DNA of 64,000 nucleotides from Agriotes lineatus (GCA_940337035.1 OW679203.1:77205061-77269060); one strand, 5' to 3'; positions 34,491-46,838 are shown, numbered from the stretch's first letter. Translations and numbers: made by a program. The notes: generated by a model not told the origin, from the sequence alone.

Positions 34491-35201
34491 AATATTTAAC
34501 ACTAAACTAAGAATCCAATTACCTACAATTTGTTGATCGCAGAAGAAAATACAATTGCCCCAGTGCTCCACCTTCAAGCTCTCAACAAGTTTTATAACAA
34601 ATTCGATTAATTAACAATATATATAAATATTTCAATCTTAAGTTACTTATTGCTAACTAGGCCGAAAAAAGTTTAACAACTCAAATTTTTGTCGTATTTC
34701 ATGTTTTTAATTGCAGTAACTAAACTAATCTGTTTTCAATCGCGCTCCACCGGTAACCCTTCTATCTCCTGCGAACAAAGTATTCGCCACCATTTTTTCA
34801 CATTCGCGAGAGCAGCGACGTTCTCCAAATCATTTGAGAACCTAAACACGCTGCCACCAAAAGTTTCTTAACTGCGTATCCAGCAGATACTCGAAAAAGA
34901 CTTGTTCCGTATTGTCCAAATCCTCGCCGTAGTCGTATGCATCGCCATCGGTCCTCCAAATTAGCAGAGTAGGAGCAAAAACGAAGTATCACACACGATA
35001 GTATACACAACGATGAGCAATAGAACTCACCATCATTTGTTTAGCATTTCTTATATCTATTTGAGAACAAAAAATGTAATAACAAAAGATCTTGTACATA
35101 AACCCATAAAAAATTACCAATAGAAGTCTGTCACAGTGTATTTCAGTTCTTAACCCAATATTATTAATATTATATTGCTGTAAATGATTATTTACAAATG
35201 C
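34491..35201. other. 3' flank of gustatory receptor gene C
   Basis: Short unassigned ORFs on both strands at 34689-35010. No poly(A) signal could be picked with confidence. Confidence 0.4.
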
Positions 35202-38200
35202 TTATTCTAGAAATTGTATTACTTCAGAAGACGCCAGATCAAATTGAATAAAAATGATAAAATAAGTTGCCACAGCGCCGACGATCTGAAATAAAAAAGT
35301 AAGTAGGTAAGCTGTATTCTGCACAAAATTAATAAAAGCTATATCATATTTGACCAATTGGTGATTTTGTATGAAATAAGAATTATCAATCTAACGCACC
35401 GCAAATATCAACGGCAAGTCAAGGGTGATAAAACCTCCTGCTGTAATCTTCACGTCTTCATGCAAAAGTTGCAAAGAAAACGCATTCACCTGTAAGTTGA
35501 TGAGTATATAATTTTTATTTACATATTAAAGTTGTCGTCTTGTTTACCTCTTTCTTAATTCCTAAATCCATCGTGACCACCATCAATTTCCATAACTCTC
35601 TTTTTATAAGGTTTGCCTGAAAAGAGGTATTGTTTCTGTTAAAAATGGTAAAAAGGCTAGAAGATGTATCAAAATACCTATATGTCAAACAAATTATGCA
35701 AATGTTACACCTTTTCAATAAACCAATCTACAGAAATATGACTCATTTAAAAATATTCTGATGACACGCTAATTTTGATATTTGAACTGTTCATCTCTGT
35801 GGCCCTGCTTAGCCAAGTTTTACTTTACCGTGTGCTGCATATTTACATTTTAGCTTAGCCACAGAGTAAACGTGTGAAGTAAAGCAAGGGCTACGCGCTT
35901 AATGTAGATCATTTCAATTTTAAATGTGCTCTACCTCCTGCTACGTTACATGAAATTACGTGTTTTTCTAAGAATTTACTCTTTCTATTGATCTTGAAAC
36001 GGACATCTGGTTGCCTTACTTCGATTGCTTATTTTAATATTTACATATATAGCAAGTCTGTGTTTGCATGCCTTTTTATTGTTAACTAGACTCAATTAGT
36101 TTAACTTAGCATAACGAACAGTGCGAGAAACCGTCCTGCTCAGTGTGCAGCACTGGAACGTGTATATACAGCAAAAAATAGAGCTTCAGAGGTGTTCGTA
36201 ATGAGTGGAGTTAGTAGTCAGCGGGATTATCCCTAAACCACACGTGTTTAAGCTTCTCACAGTGTCAAATCGCCATTCGAAGGTCTAAATCAGAAGGAAC
36301 TGGAAGCCACGCAGTAAAAAATTTACAATATATAAGTGTTACTATGTAATAAACCGTGTTTGCGTTTCAAGTAAACGCTGTTTCAATCGTGTATATGGTA
36401 AGTGCACAATTGCGATTCAGCCAAGTAGTTTTGTAGCCATTATTTGGTTATAACTGCACCAGAGCTATCAGCCAGGTGATTTATCCGCATCTTTCGTGGG
36501 AAAATTTCTACGCGTCGCACCGTTCAAGGTTTGATGACCACTTTGCAGTTTTCAGGCTCGGTTAAACTAAAACGCCTTACTAAAAATATTGCACTTTAGG
36601 CGATAAGTGTTCGCGTCAGCTGTGTGAGAATGTCGCGAGTGCAAAAAATGCGCTTCATTAACAGTTATATAGTATGGGAATTGAGCAGCACGAAATCTCG
36701 ATGTCTGATTGCGATTCAATTTAACGTTCGCGTACAAAAGAGTTATTCTGACGTCCTTTCTTTAATATTATTTACATATAAATGCATGTAGCCACGATTC
36801 AACTCACTTATATTGCTTATTCTTAGTTGACAGGTGTCATTCTAGGTTTTCATCCTGAATTTCTTTATTGTTTTATGTGTGCTTTAAAGATCAATACATC
36901 TGCGTTTATGTGGATAAAGGCAGTTTTAGCCCGAGAACACTATAAGTGCAGGCCAGGACTGAGGCATTTAAAAGTTGCATACATACTGAGCTAGAAATGT
37001 GGACAAGAAAAGAAAGCAAACAAGTTATAAAAATACTAAGCTATGCGAGACGGCTCAGTTAAATTTAACGTCCCGATGAAGGGGCTACCAAACGTTTTGT
37101 TGCAATCTTCATACTGAATTGAACCGCATCAGCTAGGAAGAAATGTCAAAAGTATGACAACAGTCAAAAATTCTACCACAGATAACCATTATACGTAAAA
37201 TACGCAAGTGATCAACAAATAAAACAATTAAAGTTTTCAAAATTATATGACTTTCTTTAATAAAATTTGATACGTTTAGAAGATTATTAAGTCATAAAGT
37301 TATTAAATAAGCATGATTTTTGATTACAATTAAAATTATTTTGTCGTAAACATACTTTAATTTTAAATTGAAAAAATGTTAATTATGCGTTTCGCCAGTT
37401 ATGTTCGCTTCATCAGTAATTTAATAACAAAATTATAAAATTAGCAATTTTTAACAGATCTGAAAAGAGAAAAATTAGATTAGCGAATAAATATGATTTT
37501 TCTTAAACTTGCATACTTACGTAATGAGTGGCTTAAATTTGAATATAGTTCACGATTTTTTTTTAATTTAACATTAGTAATAAAAAAGTAAACGGGATTA
37601 TTCATGATAATCCATTTTTAATACAATTAATACAGAATGCATTAACAATTCTGAATGCAGGCATGCAATAGTAATTAACGTATTTATTAACGTTCGAGCA
37701 TATTTTAATTTATTTGATTTATGTGAAAAATGTTAAGACGGTTAACGCTCGAAATGCATTCATTATTTATTACTAATTACTAAAAACTACTAAATCGAAA
37801 TCAGCGTTTAACATGATCGCGTCCTCGAATGTTAAGATACATTTAACATGAATCCACTCATTTAACATGCATGTTGAATGTATTTTAACATTCCAGGACG
37901 CGATCATGTTAAACACTGTTACACATTTCAATAAAAAATAAATGAATTTGATAAGGGCATGCAAGGCCATTCACATATTTTTATTATCAACAATGCGTAA
38001 AACTGCAGGAAATTTGGAACTTGCATGTGACGTAGGCAGAGCAGTATTAAGTTAATATTTGATTTTAATTAAAATGATGGTTTGGATAATAATATCATAA
38101 AAGTATAAACAATGTATTTGGTTTATGTAGAAAAGTTTATTTAAACAAATTATGATAGATAGAACTGAGGTTATCTATATCAGTTCTATAATTAATTACA

Positions 38201-41200
38201 GTGGGGCTTTTTTTGTATTTCAATCATTTCCAGGCATAGACTTTTTTTAAGTTATTCTCTCTATGTAAGATTTTGGATGTGTTGAAATTAAATTTATGTA
38301 GAGATTTATTGGCTGAGTCAGTTAATGCTGTTTTTTATTAGAAGGTAATATATTATTTATTTTAAGTAAGTGTTTGTGCTGATTAATTCTGTTCTTTAAT
38401 AATGGTTTTGTTTATCCTATGTAAATGGACTTGCAATTATTACAATTAGTTTGATATACAAGTTTTGATTCCATATTAATTTCAGTCTTATGTTTTAAAT
38501 TCGTGAAAAACCTTCTATCTAAGGTATTATGGTTGTTCAAAACTGTTATGAGATTGTATTTATCCTAAGCCAGTAGCCTGAAACGTCAATGGCTTAGCCA
38601 GCCTTTGCCAGAAAATGCATTTTTTTTCTTATAGGCAAAAATGTCTGACTTGATGAAAACACACGGTACCGATCGAGCCAAGTAATAAAAGTTCTAGATA
38701 AAAAGATATCAATTAACGCTCAAGCAAAAACTATAGATTAAGTTGACTCGCGGATACGGTCCTCCTGCTCTGATTTTTGTGTATTTCCAAGTCGTGTGTG
38801 GTTCCTATATTTTTTTATTCTATATTGAATGCTTCTTCCCGTTTGCCCGATGTAAAATTTGCCACAAGTACATCGAAGCTGGTGAACGTCTTCTGTCTGT
38901 AGCCTGGGCAAAGAATCTTTGTTGAAATGGATCAATTGTTTGATCTTTCTTATTATAGCATAGCGGATATGTTTTTCTTATCTAAGACCTTCTTTCGGCG
39001 ATGAAGGAAAGGCGGACGTAATTCGTAGGATTAGGTTTAGATTACTTTAATTTTTGGTATTTTAGTTTGTTCACGACTTAGAAGCACACAGAAATCAGCG
39101 ATCACAAAGCACTTCTCAGGACCAGGAGCACACGAAAGAAATTAAAAGTCCGTGAACATATTAGCCACGACTACAAACTACTACCATCGAGTTATTCGGG
39201 AATCCGTAAGGATTAATCAAAATCCAACGACTTTAATTTAGAACTGTTACCTCCTTAGCAACACATAAAAGCTAGCCCTACAAAGCAAACCAAAACAGAC
39301 ACAAATTTTACTTAAGCAACCAAGCGGAAAAAAAGTACATAAGCAGCCAACCGTAACGACTCTTCGGAATATAACCAGGAGCATGAGACTCAATATTCGT
39401 GTTTAGAAAACTTCCGATGAAGCTGACAGCATGATCAGCGAAACGTCAAGTTTAAATAGATATTCACGCTTTACAAAATAGAGGAAAGGAAATCTGTGTA
39501 TAACAAATAGTCATCCGCCGGCAGTAAGGTTGATGCATAAAAATTTTACATCGGAAAAACTACTCGTCGCTTTCCATCTTTACAGATTTAAAACGTTAGC
39601 TCCTCATTACGCAATTTCTACCACTGGAATTTCCCTCGTATCGGGAAGCATGAGGTGTGTTGCTAGGTGCTTAAAGGATTAGAATAACTGAAAGGTCTGA
39701 CCCTAGTAGCTAATTGCTGGAAAAACCCAATTAAATTACGGATGCAGCTGTTCAACCTGGCGTCGAGTTCCTCGTCCAGAGGTTGTATACTGCTACTTTA
39801 CGTGTCCGCAAGTCTTGGTAGTAGAACCACGGGCATCTCCCTTTGGTAGATACTGTGTGGCAACAAACGTTAACCAGTGTATCAACCAGATAACGAAACA
39901 ATATGGGAAGAGAAGCGCAAAAAACGAGAATAAGGAAAAGTGCTTTAGATCGTAGATGGCAAGTAGATTCATTACTTTCAGGAAGCTACCATATCCCTTA
40001 GCAAACAGAGGGAGTACCAAGAATCCGGGATAAACAGATTGCACCTGTCCCATAATCGAGGGACATTGCCACATAAAAATGATGTCAAATACTTTGGTAT
40101 TTACTTATACAGACGCCGCCGGACTTGCAGTAAATGTATCTAGTATAAGCAACTTCAACTGGTATCACTGTTAGAAAGTAGTAGTAGTCGCCAGCCTTGT
40201 TGAAGAAAAAGCCTCTTTTCTTTAAGCGTTGACACCTTATGGTTGGCAAAACCGGTTTATGAAATTGTAGTGCAGGCGGCATTCCACCCTATTATCTAAT
40301 CAGACATAAATTCCAGTTATCTCTCACAAACTAATTACTGGCATATAATATTTGAAAATATGGAATTCAATCTTCGGAAGCGGCTACCAACTCAAATATT
40401 GCTGACGCATCTGCTTCGTATCTCAAAAACTAATCTACGAAGACCTTCTCTCATAAAAGGGTACTGCTCCAAATATCAAGACGAAATTAAATCTCGTGGT
40501 CCGTGGACGAGTAAAGAAACTGAATCGCTGAGATCCATTCGACCTGATTGAAATTTGAAAAAAGGAAAAAGCATATACCACATTAAAGGTAAGGAGTTTA
40601 ATCGCTGCCTACTAGTTACAATGGAAATATATCTTTGGCTTTTAGCTTGAAGATAAAAAGGAACATAAACAGGAAGTAGTTTACTGCGTGAATAAAAACT
40701 TGCAAAAAATAGTACAAGAAGTACGGAAAACTGTTGTGTGAAGCCTTAGTTACAAATTAACCCAGGAAGATATTCTATGGAAAAATATTTAAAAATAATG
40801 TCTCCAATAACAAGTAAAGAAGAACTGTTTGAACTAATGACTCGGGAAGCAGTTAAACTAGCTATAGGCTTTACAAATCCTAAGCAGTCCTGCACAGCTA
40901 CTCAAATATATAAGATATCTTACAATAAATTCAATGTATTATTACAAACATGTGAAGAGAGCAGGAAAAAGTACTTATAATTATCCCACTGACATTATTC
41001 CTTTTAAATCCAATTAGGTAGGATAATTATCTGCTCGGAATACATCCAAAGGCATATCATAAGACGAATAAGTTTAGATTTCAACCTAGTTGAGTTATAA
41101 ATTCTGACTTTTCGAAAACTACTTTTTCTACGTCGTGAACTTTGTTAAGATCCGAAATCGGCCAGTATACATTTTTCGCCGCTTTTGCTTAAAATCCGGA

Positions 41201-43878
41201 AGCCGTCTATTTGATTTAGCGTTAAATTAAAAATTCAATGTGCTTTGAGCACCAAATGGAGGTGGGGGCTATCTTCTCGAAGCAAGTTCCTTGCTGACGA
41301 TATTTGCGTCCTCCAAATGTTCGTTTCAAACTCCAATTGACGTGCTCGTATCATATGCAGACTCAATCCATCGAATTCGCAGCCCTACACAAAGGTTTCT
41401 TAATGTTGTCGTGCCATTGCGAAGTAAAATGAGCATAGGCCGCTTAATACCTGAAGGTAAGCTATTTCCACAATTAGCGCTGAGTGGGCTAATGCCCATT
41501 TCTCGTTTCAGACCTCTTTCCTTTTCTTCATTTTCCGTTCTCTTTCTTGTTATATCTGCGTTGTTTTCTATGTAGCTGTCCTTGCCGTTCACCGAAGTCC
41601 AGCTGCCCTTTGGTTCTCCTGCACGTTTTGGAATTCATAGTTAAAGACACCTGCGCCGGTGCCAATGTTCACGGTATGTCCAGGTGTTGGGAGGTAGGGT
41701 TTTTCCGATTTTGATTGCTTAGTGATAAGTCTTGCACGTCTACGATGGAAATCTCTGAGTTCACCGATTTACGCCCGCCAGCGAAAACTGCTCGAGGCGA
41801 CTTTAAACATTTCCGGATAAATTTTACTGTTTGCTAGTTACTGCTAATAATTACCTGGTTACGCTCTACCCAAATCTTTCAATTCTATGTAGTAATAATA
41901 CCAATTGTAATAAAAGTAACCTCTATTTTCCCGAAGTAATCGATGGTTATGGCAAAGGTTAATTAATGTCAATGTGAAATCATCGCGCTCGACCAGGCCT
42001 TATCGATAGCATTACGTTTGAAGTGAATCTTTAGCCTTTCTGGACTAATAGATTCTATACGAGGTGAGCTAAGTAAATTTCTTAATACTGACGTTGTGTG
42101 CTATTCGTACACCTAACTTCCATGTTAGCCGCTGTATAGATAATGTCTCTTTCTGAGTCAATTTTACATTTGCGGGACCAGCGCAAATTTTAATTCATTA
42201 GTGAGTACGACGGTGACCTTACCTGATAGCGTAAACTGGAGTATCTATAACTCTGGCATGGTGTTGATGTTGTACGTGAATTATTTGCTAATATTCGATG
42301 TTATTTCTGTTGGGTCATTTGGATATTCGTTATTTCTCTCAGCCTGTTTCGTCGCAGCTCACTCGCTGCGCTTGGTTCAACGGGGCCTGACTTGGCAAGT
42401 TATTAAACCTTGCGCCATTGGTGATTGAATCGTTACTACATGTACTAATTATTAAAGAGTTAATTATGTACTTCTTTATGTCCACAACCCGGTCTCCAGA
42501 ATTTTTGAGCTAGTTGCTTGGAGTAGTAAACATTTTCGTGAATGCTACGATTTGCTTAATATTAGTCTAACAAAATTTGCATCCTACTTGTAAACAATTT
42601 GCAACAAGTTTTAGAGAAATTCAACTAATCAACCATTATATAAGTTGCTAAATACAAAGATGAATTATTCAGCACTGATAAAAGAAGTACCTTAAACACT
42701 AAATTTAAATGGTACAGGGTAATTATCTAAATTACCGCATGACAAAATTATGTGTTGTCATATTATTATCATTGAAATCCGTACTGCTCATGCTCTATTG
42801 TACGGTGATAGAACCATACCTGATGTATTATTGGAAAGCATTGCACCGTGACACCGTTTTATGTTGTGTTATCTGAAGTAATAGATACTCCCTGAACTGT
42901 ATTGTATACCAATATTGACTTCATTCATACAAAAAATCCATAAATATTAGTTTCTGCTTTAATACTTACATGTTTGGCTACCGAACTGCAATAAAGAATG
43001 GTCCATATAACTTCAGAGCCATTTACCCACAACCAATATAGGTAGAACAAGATATTTTCATCTGCGAGAGTTTGTGTTCTGTAGAAATAAGAGAATACAT
43101 GATAGGCCTGTGTCGACATTTCAACAAAACTGAATGTTAAATTAGGCGTAATCAACATAATGCACGATTTGTTAATGATATCGATTGTTTCATTTAGTCG
43201 TTGTTGAATACTTGCAATGCCTTTCACTCGACGGTGCACCTTAGCGCAATTTATTAGTTTCTGAATAGATATAAATCGAACTGTTAACGATAGTATCCAG
43301 CACCTTAAAACAACTGTGTGGTAGATTTTGTAGAAATGAAGAATGGTATGTGAACAGTGCAAAATGATAAAAGAAATATTATTCCACTGAGCTATCAGAC
43401 CGGACACTATACCAAAAATTAGAGTAGCTGAGGACAGAATAATCGATACGATGGTGATAATCCTTGGTTTTGTATAATTTAAGATAGCTCCATATTCCTG
43501 CAGCACTTCATCAATTTCAATAATGCTACTAATATGACGTATCACAATATCCACAGAAACAGCATTTCTAATCAATGTAGTGAAAGTGAGTACAATAATT
43601 ACATGCATTTCGAACATAACAATGTACTTCTGAAGTGTGTTGTGTACTCCCAATGTATACAATATATCATTCGTTAAAATTACATTAACAGCCAAGAATA
43701 AAATCCACAAGTAGAAAATTAACTTATATGGGCCCAAATGGTTACATTTCACAAATACTCTCTCGTTTACTGGCCCTTTAACTGTAAACTGAAGCGAACC
43801 AATCCATTTCAAAACGGTGTAGCCAGGTGATAATTCTGTCCAAAAGTCAGTTTCTCGCTTCAAACTAGACCGATCCAT
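35202..43878 (-). CDS. Gustatory receptor (Gr, 7tm_7 family), gene C, four exons
   Basis: Predicted 383-residue Gr. Exons: 43878-42970 (303 codons), 35616-35548 (23), 35489-35400 (30), 35285-35202 (27 plus TAA), all phase 0. Donors are GTAAGT, GTAAAC and GTGCGT; acceptors end CAG. Exon 1 encodes six hydrophobic segments. TM7 is completed across exons 3 and 4 with TYFIIFIQF, the Gr signature. The C-terminus runs about seven residues past that of gene B. Intron 1 is 7.35 kb and full of Penelope-like debris, including a GIY-YIG endonuclease fragment. Joining exon 1 to the short exons 7 kb away rests on their order, phase and similarity to A, B and D. An unseen exon 1 nearer by is the alternative, but none is visible. 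Role inferred from the family: contact chemoreception (taste). Confidence 0.83.
37072..37096 (+). other. Eroded Penelope-type hammerhead-like motif
   Basis: CCCGATGAAGGGGC...CCAAACGTT keeps the CGATGAAG and AAACGTT parts but has lost the G of GAAAC and most of the intervening stem. Confidence 0.3.
37387..37416 (-). other. Penelope-type hammerhead-like motif
   Basis: The minus strand reads CTGATGAAGCG...GGCGAAACGC: a perfect CUGAUGA core and GAAAC separated by a short GC-closed segment. Compare 23728-23763, 23892-23927 and 39411-39447. Confidence 0.45.
37806..37914. repeat. Palindromic foldback repeat
   Basis: The left arm GTTTAACATGATCGCGTCCT... returns inverted as ...AGGACGCGATCATGTTAAAC at the right. 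The arms are about 45 bp with few mismatches and the spacer is about 18 bp. It is probably a MITE or foldback remnant; weak similarity continues outward. No target duplication found. Confidence 0.7.
38562..38587 (+). other. Eroded Penelope-type hammerhead-like motif
   Basis: CTAAGCCAGTAGCCTGAAACGTC retains the GAAACGTC end and a GCC-centred stem but not the CTGATGA part. It lies next to a Penelope endonuclease fragment. Confidence 0.3.
38738..38935 (-). pseudogene. Penelope-like element GIY-YIG endonuclease fragment
   Basis: The minus strand reads ...VHQLRCTCGKFYIGQTGRSI then QYRIKKYRNHTRLGNTQKSE. The CxCGKFYIGQTGRS motif followed by R-KEH--HTRLG---KS is the GIY-YIG nuclease as found in Penelope-like retroelements; the first motif position is Q-L rather than the usual V-Y. 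The nuclease nicks target DNA for integration. Only about 65 residues remain and the reverse transcriptase is not adjacent. It lies in intron 1 of Gr gene C. Confidence 0.72.
39110..39500 (+). pseudogene. Penelope-like element 3' end, with hammerhead-like motif
   Basis: On the plus strand, EHISHDYKLLPSSYSGIRKD followed by SKSNDFNLELLPP resembles the region after GIY-YIG in Penelope-like proteins (LLPSSY--RI-RE---I-K---NFN-ED). About 250 bases later comes CCGATGAAGCTGA...TCAGCGAAACGTC (39414-39447), a hammerhead-like motif with a 5-bp GCTGA/TCAGC stem. Orientation is opposite to the fragment at 38738-38935, so at least two insertions or an inversion are involved. Confidence 0.45.
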
Positions 43879-45201
43879 CTTTGTAGGTTCTATAGAATAG
43901 TTCCCTAGAACACGAAGTTCAATAATAGTAACAGCCTCTTTACCTAATTAAATCGCCCACTATTATATAATTGCTAGTAAATGGCATACAATTATCCTAC
44001 AGCTTTGTCTCGCAATGATAACATATTTAGTAATGCGCATATAACTAATGTAACATAACATCCTGAACAATGTATGCTGAAGAGTGGCGTAGATAGCAGC
44101 AATTGACTGAATATGTAGAAACCACATTTTTGCCGCATATCTCATACCTACGAGTACAATAAGTTTTTTCTGTAATATTAAAATATGTCTTAAAGCAATG
44201 TTTGCTATTTTTTTTGTTATTTACAGCTAACAAAACAGAACTAGGAGGAATTAATTTAGAATACAATTTCAAATTCAGTAAAAACCTCAATGAGTACCTT
44301 TCGAATACCATAATAAAAATTAACAATACAGATCATTCGCCTGAACTTTGCCATACTGCAATAGCAATTGTTACGATCTAAACCGGCGTAAGAACAGACA
44401 ACAATGGTTGGGAGTCCAACGATACAAATATCCTCCGGTTGGCTCACGACTAAATCAGCGTTCGGGTGGGGTTCACCAAATATTGATAGTTCGACTATAC
44501 CGAAGTAGGTCTAACCACAGCGGTATTACCTTTAATAATTGGAAAGGTGCCACTTCAGGTTTCCAGTATCTACAACATCTGCAGTAGCTGAAGGATGGCT
44601 CTTGGTTGAGGCGGGGGAAATAATTATGTGATTTTCTCAACAAATACCTGTATAAAAAAACACACAAAAGCCCCTCAGACAGCATTATTCACAAAATTAC
44701 ACTGATTTCAAATAGTTTGCTTGAAGAACACGCTTTCCTTTTAACTGAAACACTCAGGTGGTCTTTATATTACTTAAAACCTTGGCTTAAAACTTCAAAA
44801 ACTAAATATTAAAATACGTTTATTGCCCAAGAAAATGCCATCATCAACTGAGAGATTCAATGTTGAGTAAATCTAACGCAAGCATATGGCAATTTTCAGA
44901 ACAATAACAATAATCAGCTGTTCGCCAGTTCAAAACACAGCTATAATTGCTTACACAAGTAAACGGTTATTTGCCAATTAACGATAACGTAAGGTGGAAT
45001 AGTAGATTATGCAATAAGGGAGAGAAATTGCACTGAAGCAAAATAGCATTCTCTCCGAGTTGCATATACAATTTTTTTCACGTTGCAGGAAGATTAAAAA
45101 CGAAAAACCCGTTTTTTTAAATGTCATTTATTGACATTTTAGTTACAATTATTTTAAAATTAGTAACCTATGGTAAATTTTAAAGTTGGTGGCACTGTAA
45201 G
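43879..45201. other. 5' flank of gustatory receptor gene C and further intergenic DNA
   Basis: The first roughly 85 bases are similar to the 5' flank of gene B, with in-frame stops farther up that fix the ATG at 43878. A GC-richer patch at 44370-44600 has short ORFs on both strands. Nothing else is recognised. Confidence 0.45.
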
Positions 45202-45338
45202 TCATTATGACAAGAGCTCACAAATATGTCAAATTCGAGGTTAGCAGGTTAGTTTTTGCGTCAGTTTGTGTCAAAACTGACGCAAAAACTAACCTGATAA
45301 CCTCGAATTTGGCATAATTGTTGTGTCAGTCATAATGA
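45202..45338. mobile_element. Foldback element 1, palindrome with GCGTCAG core
   Basis: Near-perfect palindrome: TCATTATGAC... to ...GTCATAATGA. The inner arms AATTCGAGGTTAGCAGGTTAG... and ...CTAACCTGATAACCTCGAATT meet at GCGTCAGTTTGTGTCAAAACTGACGC. The same core occurs in the MITE at 45682-46060. No target duplication found. Confidence 0.7.
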
Positions 45339-45673
45339 AAACTCCCTAGGGAAATTTTTGTCTTATTTAGTCTCTAGGGAGCAAATGTTCTACTTCTGTC
45401 ACAATTTTGATGCTATAGAAACGGACTTCTACTCCCGGTCGTGGAAAAAAGTTGTTTTAAATTATTAACGCGAGTATTTATATCACCAAGCACAATATGG
45501 GTCCCTTAGCTAACCGTAATACGACTATCACAGTTAACTATGACTGTACTCACTACCCGGAGTTTCGCCACAAAAACTATAAACAAATCACATATAAGAA
45601 TATTAGTTAAATTAGTCATGCGACACTTCAAAATTTACTTTCGCGCATCGCCCATGGGCGGCGTAAAAGAGTG

Positions 45674-45681
45674 ATGTAGCG
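45674..45681. repeat. 8-bp target-site duplication of palindromic MITE, left
   Basis: ATGTAGCG, repeated exactly at 46061-46068. Confidence 0.85.
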
Positions 45682-46060
45682 TACAGTGCCTTTATATAGA
45701 CAGTGGCGACAATACAACTAAGCCACACCCCCGCCGCCATATTTAGGCAAATTTCTAACGGGTGTTTATTTAAATCCGTGATCAGAGTCGACTGTGATAC
45801 GTGTTTTACGTTTGGCAGTACTGAAAACATTCGAGATTTGCAGGTTAAGATTTGCGTCAGTTTATGTCAAAACTGACGCAAAACCGAACCTACTAACCTC
45901 GAATTTGACATAGATTGACAATACACTTCAGTACTGCCAAAAGTATAACACGAATCACAGGTGATTTAGCATAAACATGGCGGCTAAAACCACGTGATCT
46001 AGGGAGCAAATCAAAAATAGGACACCCCATTGTCGCCACTGTCTATATAAAGGCACTGTA
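45682..46060. mobile_element. Palindromic MITE with perfect 32-bp terminal inverted repeats
   Basis: 379 bp. It starts TACAGTGCCTTTATATAGAC, and its first 32 bases are exactly repeated in inverse at the end. Flanked by the 8-bp duplication ATGTAGCG. Inside, two more nested inverted pairs (GGCAGTACTGAA with TTCAGTACTGCC; TTCGAG...GCGTCAG with CTGACGC...CTCGAA) make nearly the whole element a foldback. No coding frame. An 8-bp duplication is compatible with hAT, P or Merlin; the superfamily is undecided. Confidence 0.87.
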
Positions 46061-46068
46061 ATGTAGCG
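46061..46068. repeat. 8-bp target-site duplication of palindromic MITE, right
   Basis: ATGTAGCG, same as 45674-45681. Confidence 0.85.
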
Positions 46069-46453
46069 CTTACCGGGTTTTTAGCTCAAACTTGATAGGT
46101 TAATTAAGCACAAGCGGCAACATGCACACTTGGCATTTCAAATACCCGCTCTTTTGCGCTACTTTTACTTCAAATATTCGCAATTCCGCGATCCCTGTTC
46201 AAATTGAAATACCGACGCTTCCCACTATTTCTAGTATAGTACAGTCTTGATAGCTTAGAAGTGTCTTCTATGATGCAACGTCGAAAAAATTAACCTGGTG
46301 TACTGCTTTTTGACTCGAGAAAGCGGTTGTAATGTTGTGTTAGAGCGAATCGGTTGCATGAGTGGGACAGGCAAAGTAATCAAAAGCGGCCGACACTCGT
46401 CTTTCTTCCAACAACGTCTCGAGGCATTAACCGAGAGACAGTATTACGAAGTG
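46069..46453. other. No recognised feature
   Basis: About 385 bp between the palindromic MITE and the Bel/Pao element, with mixed base composition. No repeat or gene was recognised. Confidence 0.5.
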
Positions 46454-46458
46454 GTAGA

Positions 46459-46818
46459 TGTCAATGTGGCCTAAGAGAACAATCATTGTGGTCATGATTT
46501 TATTTTAAATTAATAGTTTTAGAATAATCTAGTGTGAGTTTAAGAGAAGTGTCAGAACAAAAATAAAAATTGTAATTGTAAAATTGAATTTGTTGAGCTG
46601 TATATGAATCGAATTCTGTGACGAATTAAAGCTGTGGAAAACACAAAGAGGTTGTTTATGGTTATCTGTTAGTACTGTGCTAATAGAATTTGAAGGTTGC
46701 CTGTTTGTGCCTTTTCGATTGCTAAAAGCCTGAGCCGGGTGTGAAAGGCAATAGTGGCAAGCGGTCGAAAAACGCTTTTGTGAATTGAACTGAGCTATCG
46801 AAGTTTGAAACGAAAACA
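46459..46818 (+). repeat. 5' LTR of the Bel/Pao element
   Basis: 360 bp, TG...CA, preceded by the target duplication GTAGA. It matches the 3' LTR except for two substitutions in the stretch near 46570-46590 (GTAATTG versus GTCATTG, and TTGAAT versus TTTAAT). Confidence 0.96.
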
Positions 46819-46838
46819 TTTGGTCCTTCTTCCACCGA
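46819..46838 (+). other. Candidate primer-binding site of the Bel/Pao element
   Basis: Right after the 5' LTR, TGGTCCTTCTTCCACC begins two bases in. The TGG complements the CCA end of a tRNA. The tRNA species was not identified. Confidence 0.5.

Larger units (their letters stand above)
35617..42969 (-). other. Intron 1 of gustatory receptor gene C
   Basis: 7,353-bp intron, the longest in the cluster. It contains Penelope-like fragments and hammerhead-like motifs (37.0-39.5 kb) and a palindrome (37806-37914). Unassigned open frames lie at 39793-40282 (minus; a hydrophobic stretch HFSLFSFFALLFPYCFVIWL) and 40360-40980 (plus). The remainder is AT-rich with nothing recognised. Confidence 0.6.

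Noticed and set aside
39793..40282. Hydrophobic minus-strand ORFs as another Gr exon
   Set aside because: Some membrane-like stretches, but no Gr motifs, no matching donor or acceptor, and lengths do not fit the cluster's exon plan.
44370..44600. LTR beginning TGTTACGATC
   Set aside because: Only the first bases look LTR-like; no second copy, TATA, AATAAA or duplication was found.
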